Assembly: GCA_041391925.1 (NCBI GenBank)
Contig: JAWKNA010000007.1
Span: forward strand, 62,001-126,000
Reading direction: 5' to 3'
Length of the DNA: 64,000 nt
DNA from: JBPOFM01 sp041391925
GTDB taxonomy: Bacteria; Bacteroidota; Bacteroidia; Flavobacteriales; Flavobacteriaceae
Made by a program: the position numbers and the translations under genes. Positions 1-9,159 of the stretch are shown in pieces; within the stretch, counting starts at the first letter, position 1, and each line of letters begins with the position of its first letter. Under the pieces are notes generated by a model. That model did no database searches, was not told the DNA's origin, and saw only the letters and a list, made by a program, of their open reading frames with translations.

Positions 1-1
1 T

Positions 2-2239
2 TCTAAAAAAATCTGTGATGATGGTATTGTGAAAAATAACATTCTTGTCAATATTTTCAATGTTGAAGGCAATTTATTAATAGAAACCCAGGAAAAAGGG
101 TTTTATGTTTTGAAAAATGACCAATTGTCACATTGGGTACACTCGGCTCAAGAAATGGTTTCAAAATTAAGTGTGTATAGCAGCATACAGTTGGAAAATG
201 GCAACTTTGTCTTGGGAACCATTTCCAATGGAATGGTTTATTTAAACAGCAAAGGTGATTTTTTGTATAAAATAAACCAAACCAAAGGCTTAGGGAATAA
301 TACTGTTCTATCACTTTTTGAAGACAAGGATAAGAATATTTGGTTAGGATTGGACAATGGTATCAATTCAATAAATATAATGTCACCATTTAGCATCTAC
401 AATGATGACGAAGGTAAGTTGGGAACCGTGTATGCATCCATCGTTTTTCAAAACCGATTGTATCTCGGAACTAATCAGGGCTTATTTTTTAAGAAGATAC
501 ATAGTAATGATGAATTTACATTTATTGAAGGTACCAAAGGTCAGGTTTGGTGTTTAGTCGCTCAAGATAATACTCTATTCTGTGGACATAATGTTGGCAC
601 ATTTATTATTAATGAAGACAAAGCCGAATTGATTGCTGCCATACCAGGAACTTGGAACATCAAACCTTACGATGGAAATCCAAATATCCTATTGCAAGGC
701 AATTACAATGGTATCAACGTTTTACAAAAGAAAAACGGTCAATGGCGCTTTAGAAACAAACTCGAAGGATTCAATATTTCTACAAAGTATTTTGAGTTGC
801 TTAACAAAAACAATTTATTTGTGAGCCATGAATATAAAGGAGTTTTTGAGCTCAATATAGATGATGAATTGACAAAGGTACGGTCTTTCAAAAAAGATTC
901 ATCGCTTCAAAAAGGTTTTAATTCTGGGCTTGTAACCTACAATAATGACATTCTTTATACCTATGAGCAAGGAGTTTTTGCATATAATCAAAAAACTAAA
1001 GAATTTCAAAAAGACAGTATTTTGAGTACCATGTTTCTTCCAGATCATTATACCTCCGGAAAATTGATTCCTGATGATTTTCATAACAAACTCTGGGGTT
1101 TTTCCGATAAAAACTTAAGTTATGTTTCACCAGGCAAGTTGAGTGACATACCTAATATTACTTTGATGGCATTTCCCCAGTCCTTAAGAAAGGAAATGGC
1201 TGGCTATGAAACGATCTCATATTTGGATGGCAACAGATATCTTCTTGGAACTTCATCAGGTTACGTGATTATCGACTTGGATAAAATTTATGAGAAATCA
1301 TACACCATTTCCATCAATACAATTACCAATTATACCATCGAGGGTAATTCTCTATTAATCGACCAATCAAAAACCGCCGAATTTGCAAATAAGGAAAACA
1401 ACATTGAATTTACTTATAGTGTTGCAGAATTCGACAAATATTTAGAAGCGGATTATCAATACCAACTCAAAGGCTACTATGACCAATGGAGTGAGTGGTC
1501 CAATACCTCTTCGGTATTGTTTAAAAATTTGCCTCATGGAGAGTATGTCTTTAATGTTCGTGCCAGAGTTGGAAACACGATGACTTCAAATACATCTTCA
1601 TTCAGCTTTAATATTGAAAAACCTTGGTATATCAGCAACTTGATGATTGCGTTATACCTATTGTCAATTTTGTTGTTTTCACTGTTGATGCACAATCTTT
1701 ATAAAAATTATTACAAAAAACAAAAAGAGAAGTTATTGCTCAAGAATAGACAGGAATTGGAACTTAAGCAAATGGAAAGCGAGCAACAATTGATGCAAGT
1801 CGAAAATGAAAAACTACAACAAGACATTGACAATAAAAGTAGAGAGTTGGCAATCTCGACTATGAGTTTGATAAAGAAAAATGAATTTTTAAATACTGTT
1901 AAGGAAGAATTAAAGAATGTAGATGATTCTTCAACTTTAAAGCCAGTTATCAAGTTTATTGATAAAAACATAAACAATACAGATGATTGGAAATTCTTTC
2001 AAGAAGCATTTAATAATGCCGACAAGGATTTCCTTAAAAAAATAAAATCCAAACACCCATCACTGACACCAAACGATTTAAGATTATGCGCATACCTTCG
2101 ACTAAATCTATCTTCTAAAGAAATTGCCCCATTATTGAATATTTCCCCTAAAAGTGTAGAAGTAAAACGCTATCGTTTGCGTAAAAAGATGGATTTACCA
2201 CATGATTATAGCTTAACAAATTATATCCTCGAAATGTAG
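2..2239 (+). CDS. Two-component-regulator-propeller / Y_Y_Y / LuxR-HTH sensor regulator, 5'-truncated by the window edge
   Basis: The reading frame is open to the first base, so the true start lies upstream; the GTG at 29 is internal. The visible part has repeated propeller-type strands (for example IWLGLDNGINSIN), a Y_Y_Y-type beta-sandwich at about 1400-1610 (YQYQLKGYYDQWSEWS), one membrane helix at about 1630-1695, a charged coiled coil at about 1705-1870, and a C-terminal LuxR-type helix-turn-helix at about 2060-2215 (LSSKEIAPLLNISPKSVEVK). No kinase or receiver domain is present, unlike hybrid two-component PUL regulators. In this family the periplasmic propeller senses an oligosaccharide and the cytoplasmic HTH activates the adjacent SusCD genes. 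Placement directly upstream of susC supports that role here. The exact ligand is inferred from the enzymes downstream. Confidence 0.85.
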   Translation, partial: SKKICDDGIVKNNILVNIFNVEGNLLIETQEKGFYVLKNDQLSHWVHSAQEMVSKLSVYSSIQLENGNFVLGTISNGMVYLNSKGDFLYKINQTKGLGNNTVLSLFEDKDKNIWLGLDNGINSINIMSPFSIYNDDEGKLGTVYASIVFQNRLYLGTNQGLFFKKIHSNDEFTFIEGTKGQVWCLVAQDNTLFCGHNVGTFIINEDKAELIAAIPGTWNIKPYDGNPNILLQGNYNGINVLQKKNGQWRFRNKLEGFNISTKYFELLNKNNLFVSHEYKGVFELNIDDELTKVRSFKKDSSLQKGFNSGLVTYNNDILYTYEQGVFAYNQKTKEFQKDSILSTMFLPDHYTSGKLIPDDFHNKLWGFSDKNLSYVSPGKLSDIPNITLMAFPQSLRKEMAGYETISYLDGNRYLLGTSSGYVIIDLDKIYEKSYTISINTITNYTIEGNSLLIDQSKTAEFANKENNIEFTYSVAEFDKYLEADYQYQLKGYYDQWSEWSNTSSVLFKNLPHGEYVFNVRARVGNTMTSNTSSFSFNIEKPWYISNLMIALYLLSILLFSLLMHNLYKNYYKKQKEKLLLKNRQELELKQMESEQQLMQVENEKLQQDIDNKSRELAISTMSLIKKNEFLNTVKEELKNVDDSSTLKPVIKFIDKNINNTDDWKFFQEAFNNADKDFLKKIKSKHPSLTPNDLRLCAYLRLNLSSKEIAPLLNISPKSVEVKRYRLRKKMDLPHDYSLTNYILEM

Positions 2240-2439
2240 AGCCACTACAATTGCATTTTTTGACTATACATTACCACTACATTCACACTTTTAACAAAAC
2301 TATTTCGATGTAGTTCATAATTCTTAAAGTTTTCTTAAATTGATATTTGTGTTTAATAATTGAGAAAACAGCAAAAAAAACCACTTTTTTTTGCGATGTA
2401 TGTTTATTGTAGTGTTCAAAATTATGGATTTCTTTTATC

Positions 2440-2447
2440 AAACGTTT
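2440..2447. promoter_or_regulatory. Possible LacI-type operator (AAACGTTT) upstream of susC
   Basis: An 8-bp perfect palindrome with a central CG, 27 bp before the chosen susC start. LacI-family operators typically have this form, and a LacI regulator closes the locus. One other copy was noticed inside dnaK, so chance occurrence is possible. The assignment is inference. Confidence 0.3.
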
Positions 2448-2474
2448 AAGTTTACAACACAAAGATTTAAAAAT

Positions 2475-5400
2475 ATGATAACAAAAATTTTACGTGTAAT
2501 AGTGCTACTTATGTCATGTAACGCTTTAGGGCAAAATATGACAATTAGTGGTAATGTAAAAGATAATGGCACTAACCAACCATTACCTGGAGTTAATATT
2601 ATTATTAAAAACACTTCTAAAGGAACAACTACAGATTTTGATGGAAATTATTCATTAAACGATGTACCTGTCAATTCAGTTTTAGTGTTTTCTTATGTTG
2701 GTTTTGTTAACCAAGAAATTACTGTGAAAAACGGAAGTCCAATCAATGTTGTGCTTTTAGAAGATTCCCAAGCACTTGATGAAGTTGTCCTTATCGGTTA
2801 TGGAACACAAAAAAAGAAGGATGTAACAGGTGCTGTATCCTTAGTGAGTTCGGAAACTATTCAAGATTTAAAGCCAGTTGACGCAGCCTTGGCATTGCAA
2901 GGTACCTCTTCTGGTGTTACGGTCAACAGTTCTTCAGGTTCTCCAGGAGCAAGTTTCAATATCCTTATTCGCGGAATCAGTTCCAATGGGAATAATGCAC
3001 CATTATTTATAGTGGATGGGTATGAAGGCTCTTTTAATAGTATTAATCCCAATGATATTGAATCAATATCTGTTCTCAAAGATGCTCAAGCCTCTATCTA
3101 TGGGATAAAAGGTGCAAATGGTGTAGTACTTATCCAAACCAAGTCTGGCAAAAAAAATTCAAAGCCAAAATTCAGTTATGACGTTTACACAGGAATCCAA
3201 GAAACTACCCGTAAGCTGCCATATCTCGATGCGACGGAGTATGCAATTTTAATAAATGAAAGCTATGCTAATAATGGCCAAGCACTGCCATACCCAAACA
3301 TTTCCGAATTAGGAACGGGCACCGACTGGCAAGATGAGGTTTTTGATACCGCACCAATGACCAACCATAACGTGAGCTTGTCTGGAGGATCGGAAAATAT
3401 GACCTATTATTTTGGGGCAGGTCGATTAGAGCAGGATGGGATTATAGCGAGAGATAAATCAAATTTTGAAAGAAACAATATCAAGATAACTTTGGCTGTG
3501 GATGTTTCTAAAAAAATTAAATTTACCACCAATGCCAATTACTTTTCAAATTCAAGAAAAGGGTTTTCAGAAAATACACTGGGCTCAGTATTGTTCAATG
3601 CTTTGAACTATTCTCCACTTTTTGATATCAATGAAGAAGATGTCAATGGCTTATTAGGCAATGAAGTCATCAACCCTGTCTCACAGATTAGAAATACCTT
3701 CAATGCCTACACAGGAAGCGGATTGGAAGGAAATTTTCAATTGGAATATAAGGTTTTTGAAGGATTTACTGCAACTTCAAGGGTGGGTTACAAAACCTAT
3801 AAGGATAACAACAAGTCGTTTTCACCAATAGTGAATTATGGAGTAGGCAAAGTGTTCAACAACGCTCGCAGTCGTGTAGACCAGTCCAAAACTGCTTTTA
3901 ACACCTATACATGGGAGACATTCCTTAACTATAATAAAACATTTGCTGAAATGCACCATGTTACTGCAACAATTGGAACAAGTGCACAGCGAAACTGGGG
4001 AGATGGGCTGTATGCTACAGGATTTGATGTCCCAAATAATTCTTGGGAATTTGCAGATATCAGTTTGGCAAATGGTCTTTCGGATGCAAAATCCAACAGT
4101 TCATATGTGTTTGATAACCGTTTGACTTCCTATTTTGGAAGACTGCAATATGACTTTATGGGAAAATATTTTATTTCAGGTATTGTAAGACGAGATGCAG
4201 CTTCTGATTTCTCACCTGACAATCGAGTGGATTATTTTAAATCAGCTACGGCTGGTTGGAAAGTATCAGACGAAGAGTTTTTAGAAGATTCAGATGTTAT
4301 CAATTTATTGAAATTTAGAGGAAGTTATGGTACTATTGGAAATAACGTGGGAGCCGATCTCTATCGTGCATTATTGAGCGGTGAGGCAACTTACGTATTT
4401 GATGGTCAATTGGTGTCTGGGGTTGCAACAGGTGTTTTTCCAAACCCTAAAGCCCAATGGGAGACTGCTGAAAAATTGGATATTGGATTAGACCTTGGTC
4501 TTTTTAATGATAAGTTGGAGTTGACGGCTGATTATTTTAGAGAAGACAGAAATGATTTGCTCATAACAGGCTTACCCGTTTCGGGCATTTTGGGAACTAG
4601 TGCACCTGGAAGTGGTAACCCAACCGTGAATGCTGGAACTACACGTAGTAAAGGTTTTGAATTTTTGATCAGCTATAAAGATGACCTGTCTGATAATTTT
4701 TCCTTTGGAATTGCCTATAATTTTACGAACGTAAAGGGAGAAGTTTTAAGTATCAATGGAGATGCCATACCTCAAGGAGGAGCTTTTAGTGTCGGACAAC
4801 AAGCACCTTCTCGAATGGAAGTTGGCCAACCAATCGGCTATTTCTATGGTTTGCAGACAGATGGCATATTCCAAAATCAAGCCGAAGTTGATGCTCACCC
4901 ATCACAAGCTGCACTTGGAGCTCCAGCTGCGCCAGGAGATTTCAGGTTTAAGGACATTAATAATGACGGTGTCATCAACTTTGACGATCGTACTAATTTA
5001 GGAAACCCACAGGCGGAATATCTAATGGGTTTAAATCTTAATTTCAAGTATCGTAATTTTGACTTTTTGACTTATATGTATGCTGAAATTGGTAAAGAAA
5101 TGATTCGTAATTACGAACGCTCACAACCCAATGTCAATCGATCTACAATTTATTTGGACAGATGGACTGGTGAAGGTACCAGCAATACTGTGCCAAGAGT
5201 TACCACCGGTGCTACCACTAACAAATTGTTTTCTGATTTCTATGTAGAAGATGCATCATTCTTAAGAATACAGAACATACAATTGGGATATTCACTATCC
5301 ACTCAGACACTCGACAAAATAGGCATGAGTAAGGTTAGGTTATACGTCACAGTTAACAATCCATTTACTTTAACTAAGTATATGGGCTATGACCCGGCTG

Positions 5401-5492
5401 CCACAAGTGGTGCTGCAATTGGTGGTGGAATTGACTATGGTTTCTATCCAATATCACGACAATATTTATTAGGTTTAAACCTATCACTATAA
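2475..5492 (+). CDS. susC: SusC/RagA-type TonB-dependent outer-membrane transporter
   Basis: A 1005-residue TonB-dependent importer of the outer membrane, which forms a lidded pore with SusD to take up glycan fragments. Visible order: signal peptide at about 1-20 (ends SCNALGQ), a carboxypeptidase-regulatory-like domain at about 25-100 (ISGNVKDNGTNQPLPGVNI), the SusC signature at about 106-121 (LIGYGTQKKKDVTGAV), a plug domain, then a long beta-barrel ending in an aromatic/hydrophobic strand (LLGLNLSL). The start at 2475 is chosen because a signal peptide follows it directly; upstream in-frame starts (TTG 2391, ATG 2400 and 2424) would bury that signal. susD follows after 13 bp. Substrate, inferred from GH16/GH3 neighbours, is laminarin or a related mixed beta-glucan. 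Confidence 0.93.
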   Translation: MITKILRVIVLLMSCNALGQNMTISGNVKDNGTNQPLPGVNIIIKNTSKGTTTDFDGNYSLNDVPVNSVLVFSYVGFVNQEITVKNGSPINVVLLEDSQALDEVVLIGYGTQKKKDVTGAVSLVSSETIQDLKPVDAALALQGTSSGVTVNSSSGSPGASFNILIRGISSNGNNAPLFIVDGYEGSFNSINPNDIESISVLKDAQASIYGIKGANGVVLIQTKSGKKNSKPKFSYDVYTGIQETTRKLPYLDATEYAILINESYANNGQALPYPNISELGTGTDWQDEVFDTAPMTNHNVSLSGGSENMTYYFGAGRLEQDGIIARDKSNFERNNIKITLAVDVSKKIKFTTNANYFSNSRKGFSENTLGSVLFNALNYSPLFDINEEDVNGLLGNEVINPVSQIRNTFNAYTGSGLEGNFQLEYKVFEGFTATSRVGYKTYKDNNKSFSPIVNYGVGKVFNNARSRVDQSKTAFNTYTWETFLNYNKTFAEMHHVTATIGTSAQRNWGDGLYATGFDVPNNSWEFADISLANGLSDAKSNSSYVFDNRLTSYFGRLQYDFMGKYFISGIVRRDAASDFSPDNRVDYFKSATAGWKVSDEEFLEDSDVINLLKFRGSYGTIGNNVGADLYRALLSGEATYVFDGQLVSGVATGVFPNPKAQWETAEKLDIGLDLGLFNDKLELTADYFREDRNDLLITGLPVSGILGTSAPGSGNPTVNAGTTRSKGFEFLISYKDDLSDNFSFGIAYNFTNVKGEVLSINGDAIPQGGAFSVGQQAPSRMEVGQPIGYFYGLQTDGIFQNQAEVDAHPSQAALGAPAAPGDFRFKDINNDGVINFDDRTNLGNPQAEYLMGLNLNFKYRNFDFLTYMYAEIGKEMIRNYERSQPNVNRSTIYLDRWTGEGTSNTVPRVTTGATTNKLFSDFYVEDASFLRIQNIQLGYSLSTQTLDKIGMSKVRLYVTVNNPFTLTKYMGYDPAATSGAAIGGGIDYGFYPISRQYLLGLNLSL

Positions 5493-5505
5493 AAAAATTA
5501 ATAAA

Positions 5506-6984
5506 ATGAAAAGATATTTAAAGATTATAGCTACACTCTCAATGTTAATGATTGTAGGGATTTCTACAAATTCTTGTGGAGATGATTACCTGGAAGATGT
5601 TTCCACTTATAATATAGATTCTGAAAACTATTTCAATTCAGAAGATGATTATTACAATGCACTCGTGGCCGCGTATGATTTATTACAGGCGAGTTATGTC
5701 AATGTTATTTTGGGAGAAATCGCCTCAGACAATACCTTGTGCGGCGGTGAAAGTGCCAATGATGTAGTGGGTTGGCAACAAATCGATGACATGATACATA
5801 CGCCTGTAAACAGCAATTTAAGGGATGTTTGGAATTGGATGTACGCAGGGGTCAATAGAGCCAATTATATTTTAGAATTTCAGGACAAAATTGACTTTGA
5901 AGGAAAAAATATTATTTTGGGCGAAGCTCATTTCCTGAGGGCATATTACAATTTTGAGTTGGTAAAATGGTTCGGTCCAATTCCACTTAAGGAAACAAGA
6001 TTTCAATTAGGTGATGAAACTACCATTCCTAGATCACCAATTGAAGATGTATATGCATTAATAGAATCAGATTTGATGTATGCCGTTGATAATCTTTCAT
6101 ATACTGCCCCACAAACTGGAAGGGCAACAAAAGGCTCAGCTCAGGCTTTATTGGGTAAGGCATATCTATATCAAAACAAATTTTCTCAGGCTGCTAATGT
6201 GTTGGAAAACCTTATCAACAATGGTCCATATGATTTGGTACAGGACTACAACACAATTTTTGAATTTGCCGGAGAGAACGGAATTGAATCCGTATTTGAG
6301 GTTCAATATACCGATGTAGAAGGTGCAGGCTTTGGATGTTTACAATGCAGCGAAGGTAATGTTGCAGTTGGTTTTAGCGGTGTAAGGGGTTATTCAGGCC
6401 CATTGTTTACACCAGGTTTTAGTTTTAACGTTCCGGTACAAGAAGTCGTCGATGAATTTGAACCTGGAGATTTAAGAAAGGATGTGGCCATTTTGGACAT
6501 CGTTGCCTGGTCCGAAGAAACTGGTGCACAATACCTAACAGGGTATGAGCATACTGGATATTTCAATAGAAAATATTTGCCAAGAGTAAGAAGTGCAGAA
6601 GCTGCTGGGGATTTAAATTTAACCAATCCCAATAATTATAGAGCGATACGTTTTGCGGATGTTCTCTTGATGGCTGCAGAAGCCTATAATAGAGGGGGAA
6701 TAGATGATAATAAAGCCAAATTGTATCTTAACCGTGTAAGAACTAGAGCATTTGGAAATACATCAAACAATGTTACTTCAACAGGAAGTGCTTTAACTGA
6801 TGCCATTTATCACGAAAGAAGAGTTGAACTTGTTGGCGAGGGCCATCGTTTCTTTGACTTGGTAAGGACTGGTCGAGGCACTGAAATAGATGGTTTCACG
6901 GCTAATAAAAACGAATTATTTCCAATACCTATAGAAGAAATTCAGTTTTCTGCGGGCAATTGGACACAAAATCCTGGATATTAA
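5506..6984 (+). CDS. susD: SusD/RagB-family surface glycan-binding lipoprotein
   Basis: A 492-residue lipoprotein that caps the SusC barrel and binds oligosaccharide. The lipobox gives Cys24 (TNSC), followed by acidic residues (GDDYLED) that resemble the surface-export signal of Bacteroidota lipoproteins. The TPR-like helical SusD fold is indicated by LGEAHFLRAYYNFELVKWFG and by the family C-terminal motif ERRVELVGEGHRFFDLVRTG. Length is usual for the family. Translation is probably coupled to susC across the 13-bp gap. Family assignment is secure; the glycan is inferred from context. Confidence 0.93.
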   Translation: MKRYLKIIATLSMLMIVGISTNSCGDDYLEDVSTYNIDSENYFNSEDDYYNALVAAYDLLQASYVNVILGEIASDNTLCGGESANDVVGWQQIDDMIHTPVNSNLRDVWNWMYAGVNRANYILEFQDKIDFEGKNIILGEAHFLRAYYNFELVKWFGPIPLKETRFQLGDETTIPRSPIEDVYALIESDLMYAVDNLSYTAPQTGRATKGSAQALLGKAYLYQNKFSQAANVLENLINNGPYDLVQDYNTIFEFAGENGIESVFEVQYTDVEGAGFGCLQCSEGNVAVGFSGVRGYSGPLFTPGFSFNVPVQEVVDEFEPGDLRKDVAILDIVAWSEETGAQYLTGYEHTGYFNRKYLPRVRSAEAAGDLNLTNPNNYRAIRFADVLLMAAEAYNRGGIDDNKAKLYLNRVRTRAFGNTSNNVTSTGSALTDAIYHERRVELVGEGHRFFDLVRTGRGTEIDGFTANKNELFPIPIEEIQFSAGNWTQNPGY

Positions 6985-7078
6985 AAAAAGAATATGACGT
7001 ACCATAAAAAAAAATTCAATTAAAAGAAAACGAATTATGGTATTGCTTATGACTATGAAAACAAATAAAAAAGAACGA

Positions 7079-9145
7079 ATGAAAAATTTAAAGTATTTAT
7101 TGGGAACAGCATTAGTGGTCTTGGCCATTTTTGCCTGTTCGGAAGATGATGATACAGTCAATGTGGATGCAATCAATCCACCAACTAATGTTTCGGCAAT
7201 GGTTAGGGTAACCAGTGATAATTCTGGTTTGGTAACCATTACTCCTTTGGGAGAAGGAGTTGCTAATTTCAATCTTAATTTTGGCGATGGTTCTGATGCT
7301 TCGGGAACAATTCAACCTGGCTCAAGTGTCAATCATGTTTATGAAGAAGGCAGTTATGATGTAACCATACAAGCAAATGGATTGAATGGTTTGTCAACAA
7401 TTGTGAATCAATCAATTATAGTATCCTTCCAAGCGCCTCAAAACTTGGAAGTGACCATTGAAAACGACCCTACTATTTCTAAGCAGGTCCATGTAACAGC
7501 AAATGCAGACTATGCAATTTACTATGAAGTTGATTTTGGTGAAACTGGAGGCACACCAGTTGAAGGTAATAATGGTGAAACAGTTTCTTATATTTATCAG
7601 GAAGCAGGAATCTATACCATAACGGTGATTTCTCATAGTGCCGCAATAGAGACCACTACTTATACAGAAGAATTTGAGGTAACTGCTATTTTGCAACCTT
7701 TGCAAGCTGCACCAGCACCTCCATCCAGAGCTGAAAGTGATGTCATATCGATTTTTAGTGATGCATACACTAATTTATCGGGTACAGATTTTTATCCTAA
7801 TTGGGGGCAAAGTACCACATTTAACCAAATTACTGTGGGTGGTAGTGCCATTATACAGTACGGAAATTTGAACTATGAAGGAATTCAATTGGGTGCTTCA
7901 ACAGATGCCTCAGCGATGGAATTTTTACATGTGGATATTTGGACTGCCGATGAGAATGATGCCAAGATTTCTCCGATAAGTTCAGGACCTAACGAAACTG
8001 CCTACGATTTGGATTTGACACCACAGCAATGGACATCTTTCAATATTCCTTTGTCATTTTTCACGGATCAAAACCCATTGGTAAATTTTGCTGACATTAT
8101 TCAATTTAAATTTGACGGTGTTCCTGCAGGAGGGACTATTTTTGTAGACAATTTGTATTTCTACCGTGCTCCATCTACACCATTTGCCTTGGCAGGTACT
8201 TGGCAAATGGCAGAAGAAGCTGGCTCTCTTGGAGTTGGTCCCAGCGTAGGGGATACAAGTTGGTGGAACTGTGACGCTAGTTGCGTTGGCACAAGGGCAT
8301 GTTACTATGATGATACTTATGTATTTGGTACCGATGGAAGTTTCATGAACAATCAAGATGCAGAGACTTGGATTGAACCTTGGCAAGGTGGTAGCGATGC
8401 CTGTGGAGCACCGGTAGCACCTCATGATGGTTCTAACCCTGCCACTTATACAGTTGACCAAGCTGCTGGCACTTTTACTTTGAATGGTACTGGCGCCTAC
8501 ATTGGTCTTCCCAAAGCAAATAATCAAGGTGAATTGCCAAATGTGTCGGTTCCGAGTTCTATAACTTATAACTACGAAGTTATTGATGACAATACCATCA
8601 GTGTGTATGTTGAAGCTGGTCCAGGTGTATTTTGGCAATACAAATTAGTTAGAACTGAAGCTCCTGTTTCACCTATGGCAGGAACATGGGCTATGGCCTC
8701 CGAAGCTGGTGCTTTGGGTGTAGGTCCAGCTGTGGGCGATACAAGTTGGTGGAACTGCGACGCTGGTTGTGTGAGTACACGAGCCTGTTATTATGATGAT
8801 ACTTACGTGTTTGGTTCTGATGGTAGCTTCACCAATAACCAAGGTTCAGAAACATGGATAGAGCCATGGCAAGGAGGCGCTGATGCCTGCGGAGCACCAG
8901 TGGCACCTCATGATGGTTCCAATCCTGCAACATTCAATTATGATGCTGCTGCTGGTACAGTAACGTTAAACGGAACTGGTGCTTATCTGGGACTTCCGAA
9001 AGCCAATAATCAAGGAGAATTACCAAACGTGGCTGTTCCAGACAGTATCACCTATAATGTCACTTTTGTGGATGCCAATACCATTCAGGTATATGTGGAA
9101 GCTGGTCCTGGTGTTTTCTGGCAATACAAACTTGTAAGATTATAA
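7079..9145 (+). CDS. PKD-domain surface lipoprotein with a duplicated C-terminal module (SusE/F-position glycan-binding protein)
   Basis: 688 residues from the ATG at 7079, chosen because a clean lipoprotein signal follows (LAIFAC, Cys20); in-frame ATGs at 7037 and 7055 would add an unnecessary N-terminus. Domains seen: two PKD-like beta-sandwiches (about 30-115, FGDGSDASG...YDVTIQA, and about 118-205), a galactose-binding-like beta-sandwich (about 215-365, ending FVDNLYFYRAP), then two near-identical 150-residue modules at about 373-525 and 535-688. Each module carries the motif series SWWNCDA, CYYDD.Y.FG.DGSF, WIEPWQGG and GVFWQYKLVR. No catalytic signature was seen. Position after susCD and before secreted glycanases points to a cell-surface glucan-binding role; this is inference. 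The repeated module is not one I can name. Confidence 0.85.
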   Translation: MKNLKYLLGTALVVLAIFACSEDDDTVNVDAINPPTNVSAMVRVTSDNSGLVTITPLGEGVANFNLNFGDGSDASGTIQPGSSVNHVYEEGSYDVTIQANGLNGLSTIVNQSIIVSFQAPQNLEVTIENDPTISKQVHVTANADYAIYYEVDFGETGGTPVEGNNGETVSYIYQEAGIYTITVISHSAAIETTTYTEEFEVTAILQPLQAAPAPPSRAESDVISIFSDAYTNLSGTDFYPNWGQSTTFNQITVGGSAIIQYGNLNYEGIQLGASTDASAMEFLHVDIWTADENDAKISPISSGPNETAYDLDLTPQQWTSFNIPLSFFTDQNPLVNFADIIQFKFDGVPAGGTIFVDNLYFYRAPSTPFALAGTWQMAEEAGSLGVGPSVGDTSWWNCDASCVGTRACYYDDTYVFGTDGSFMNNQDAETWIEPWQGGSDACGAPVAPHDGSNPATYTVDQAAGTFTLNGTGAYIGLPKANNQGELPNVSVPSSITYNYEVIDDNTISVYVEAGPGVFWQYKLVRTEAPVSPMAGTWAMASEAGALGVGPAVGDTSWWNCDAGCVSTRACYYDDTYVFGSDGSFTNNQGSETWIEPWQGGADACGAPVAPHDGSNPATFNYDAAAGTVTLNGTGAYLGLPKANNQGELPNVAVPDSITYNVTFVDANTIQVYVEAGPGVFWQYKLVRL
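8195..9142 (+). repeat. Internal tandem duplication (period 486 bp) coding for the two C-terminal modules
   Basis: Unit 1 begins at 8195 and unit 2 at 8681. Both encode the same ~150-residue module with few substitutions, at a spacing of exactly 162 codons. The protein copies are more alike than the DNA, which has many synonymous differences, so the duplication is not very recent or has been kept under selection. Confidence 0.85.
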
Positions 9146-9159
9146 TTAAAAAAAACAAT

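Noticed and set aside
8054..8638. 194-codon open frame antisense to the PKD lipoprotein
   Set aside because: It lies opposite a strongly supported coding repeat and has no recognisable protein features; a codon-composition shadow.
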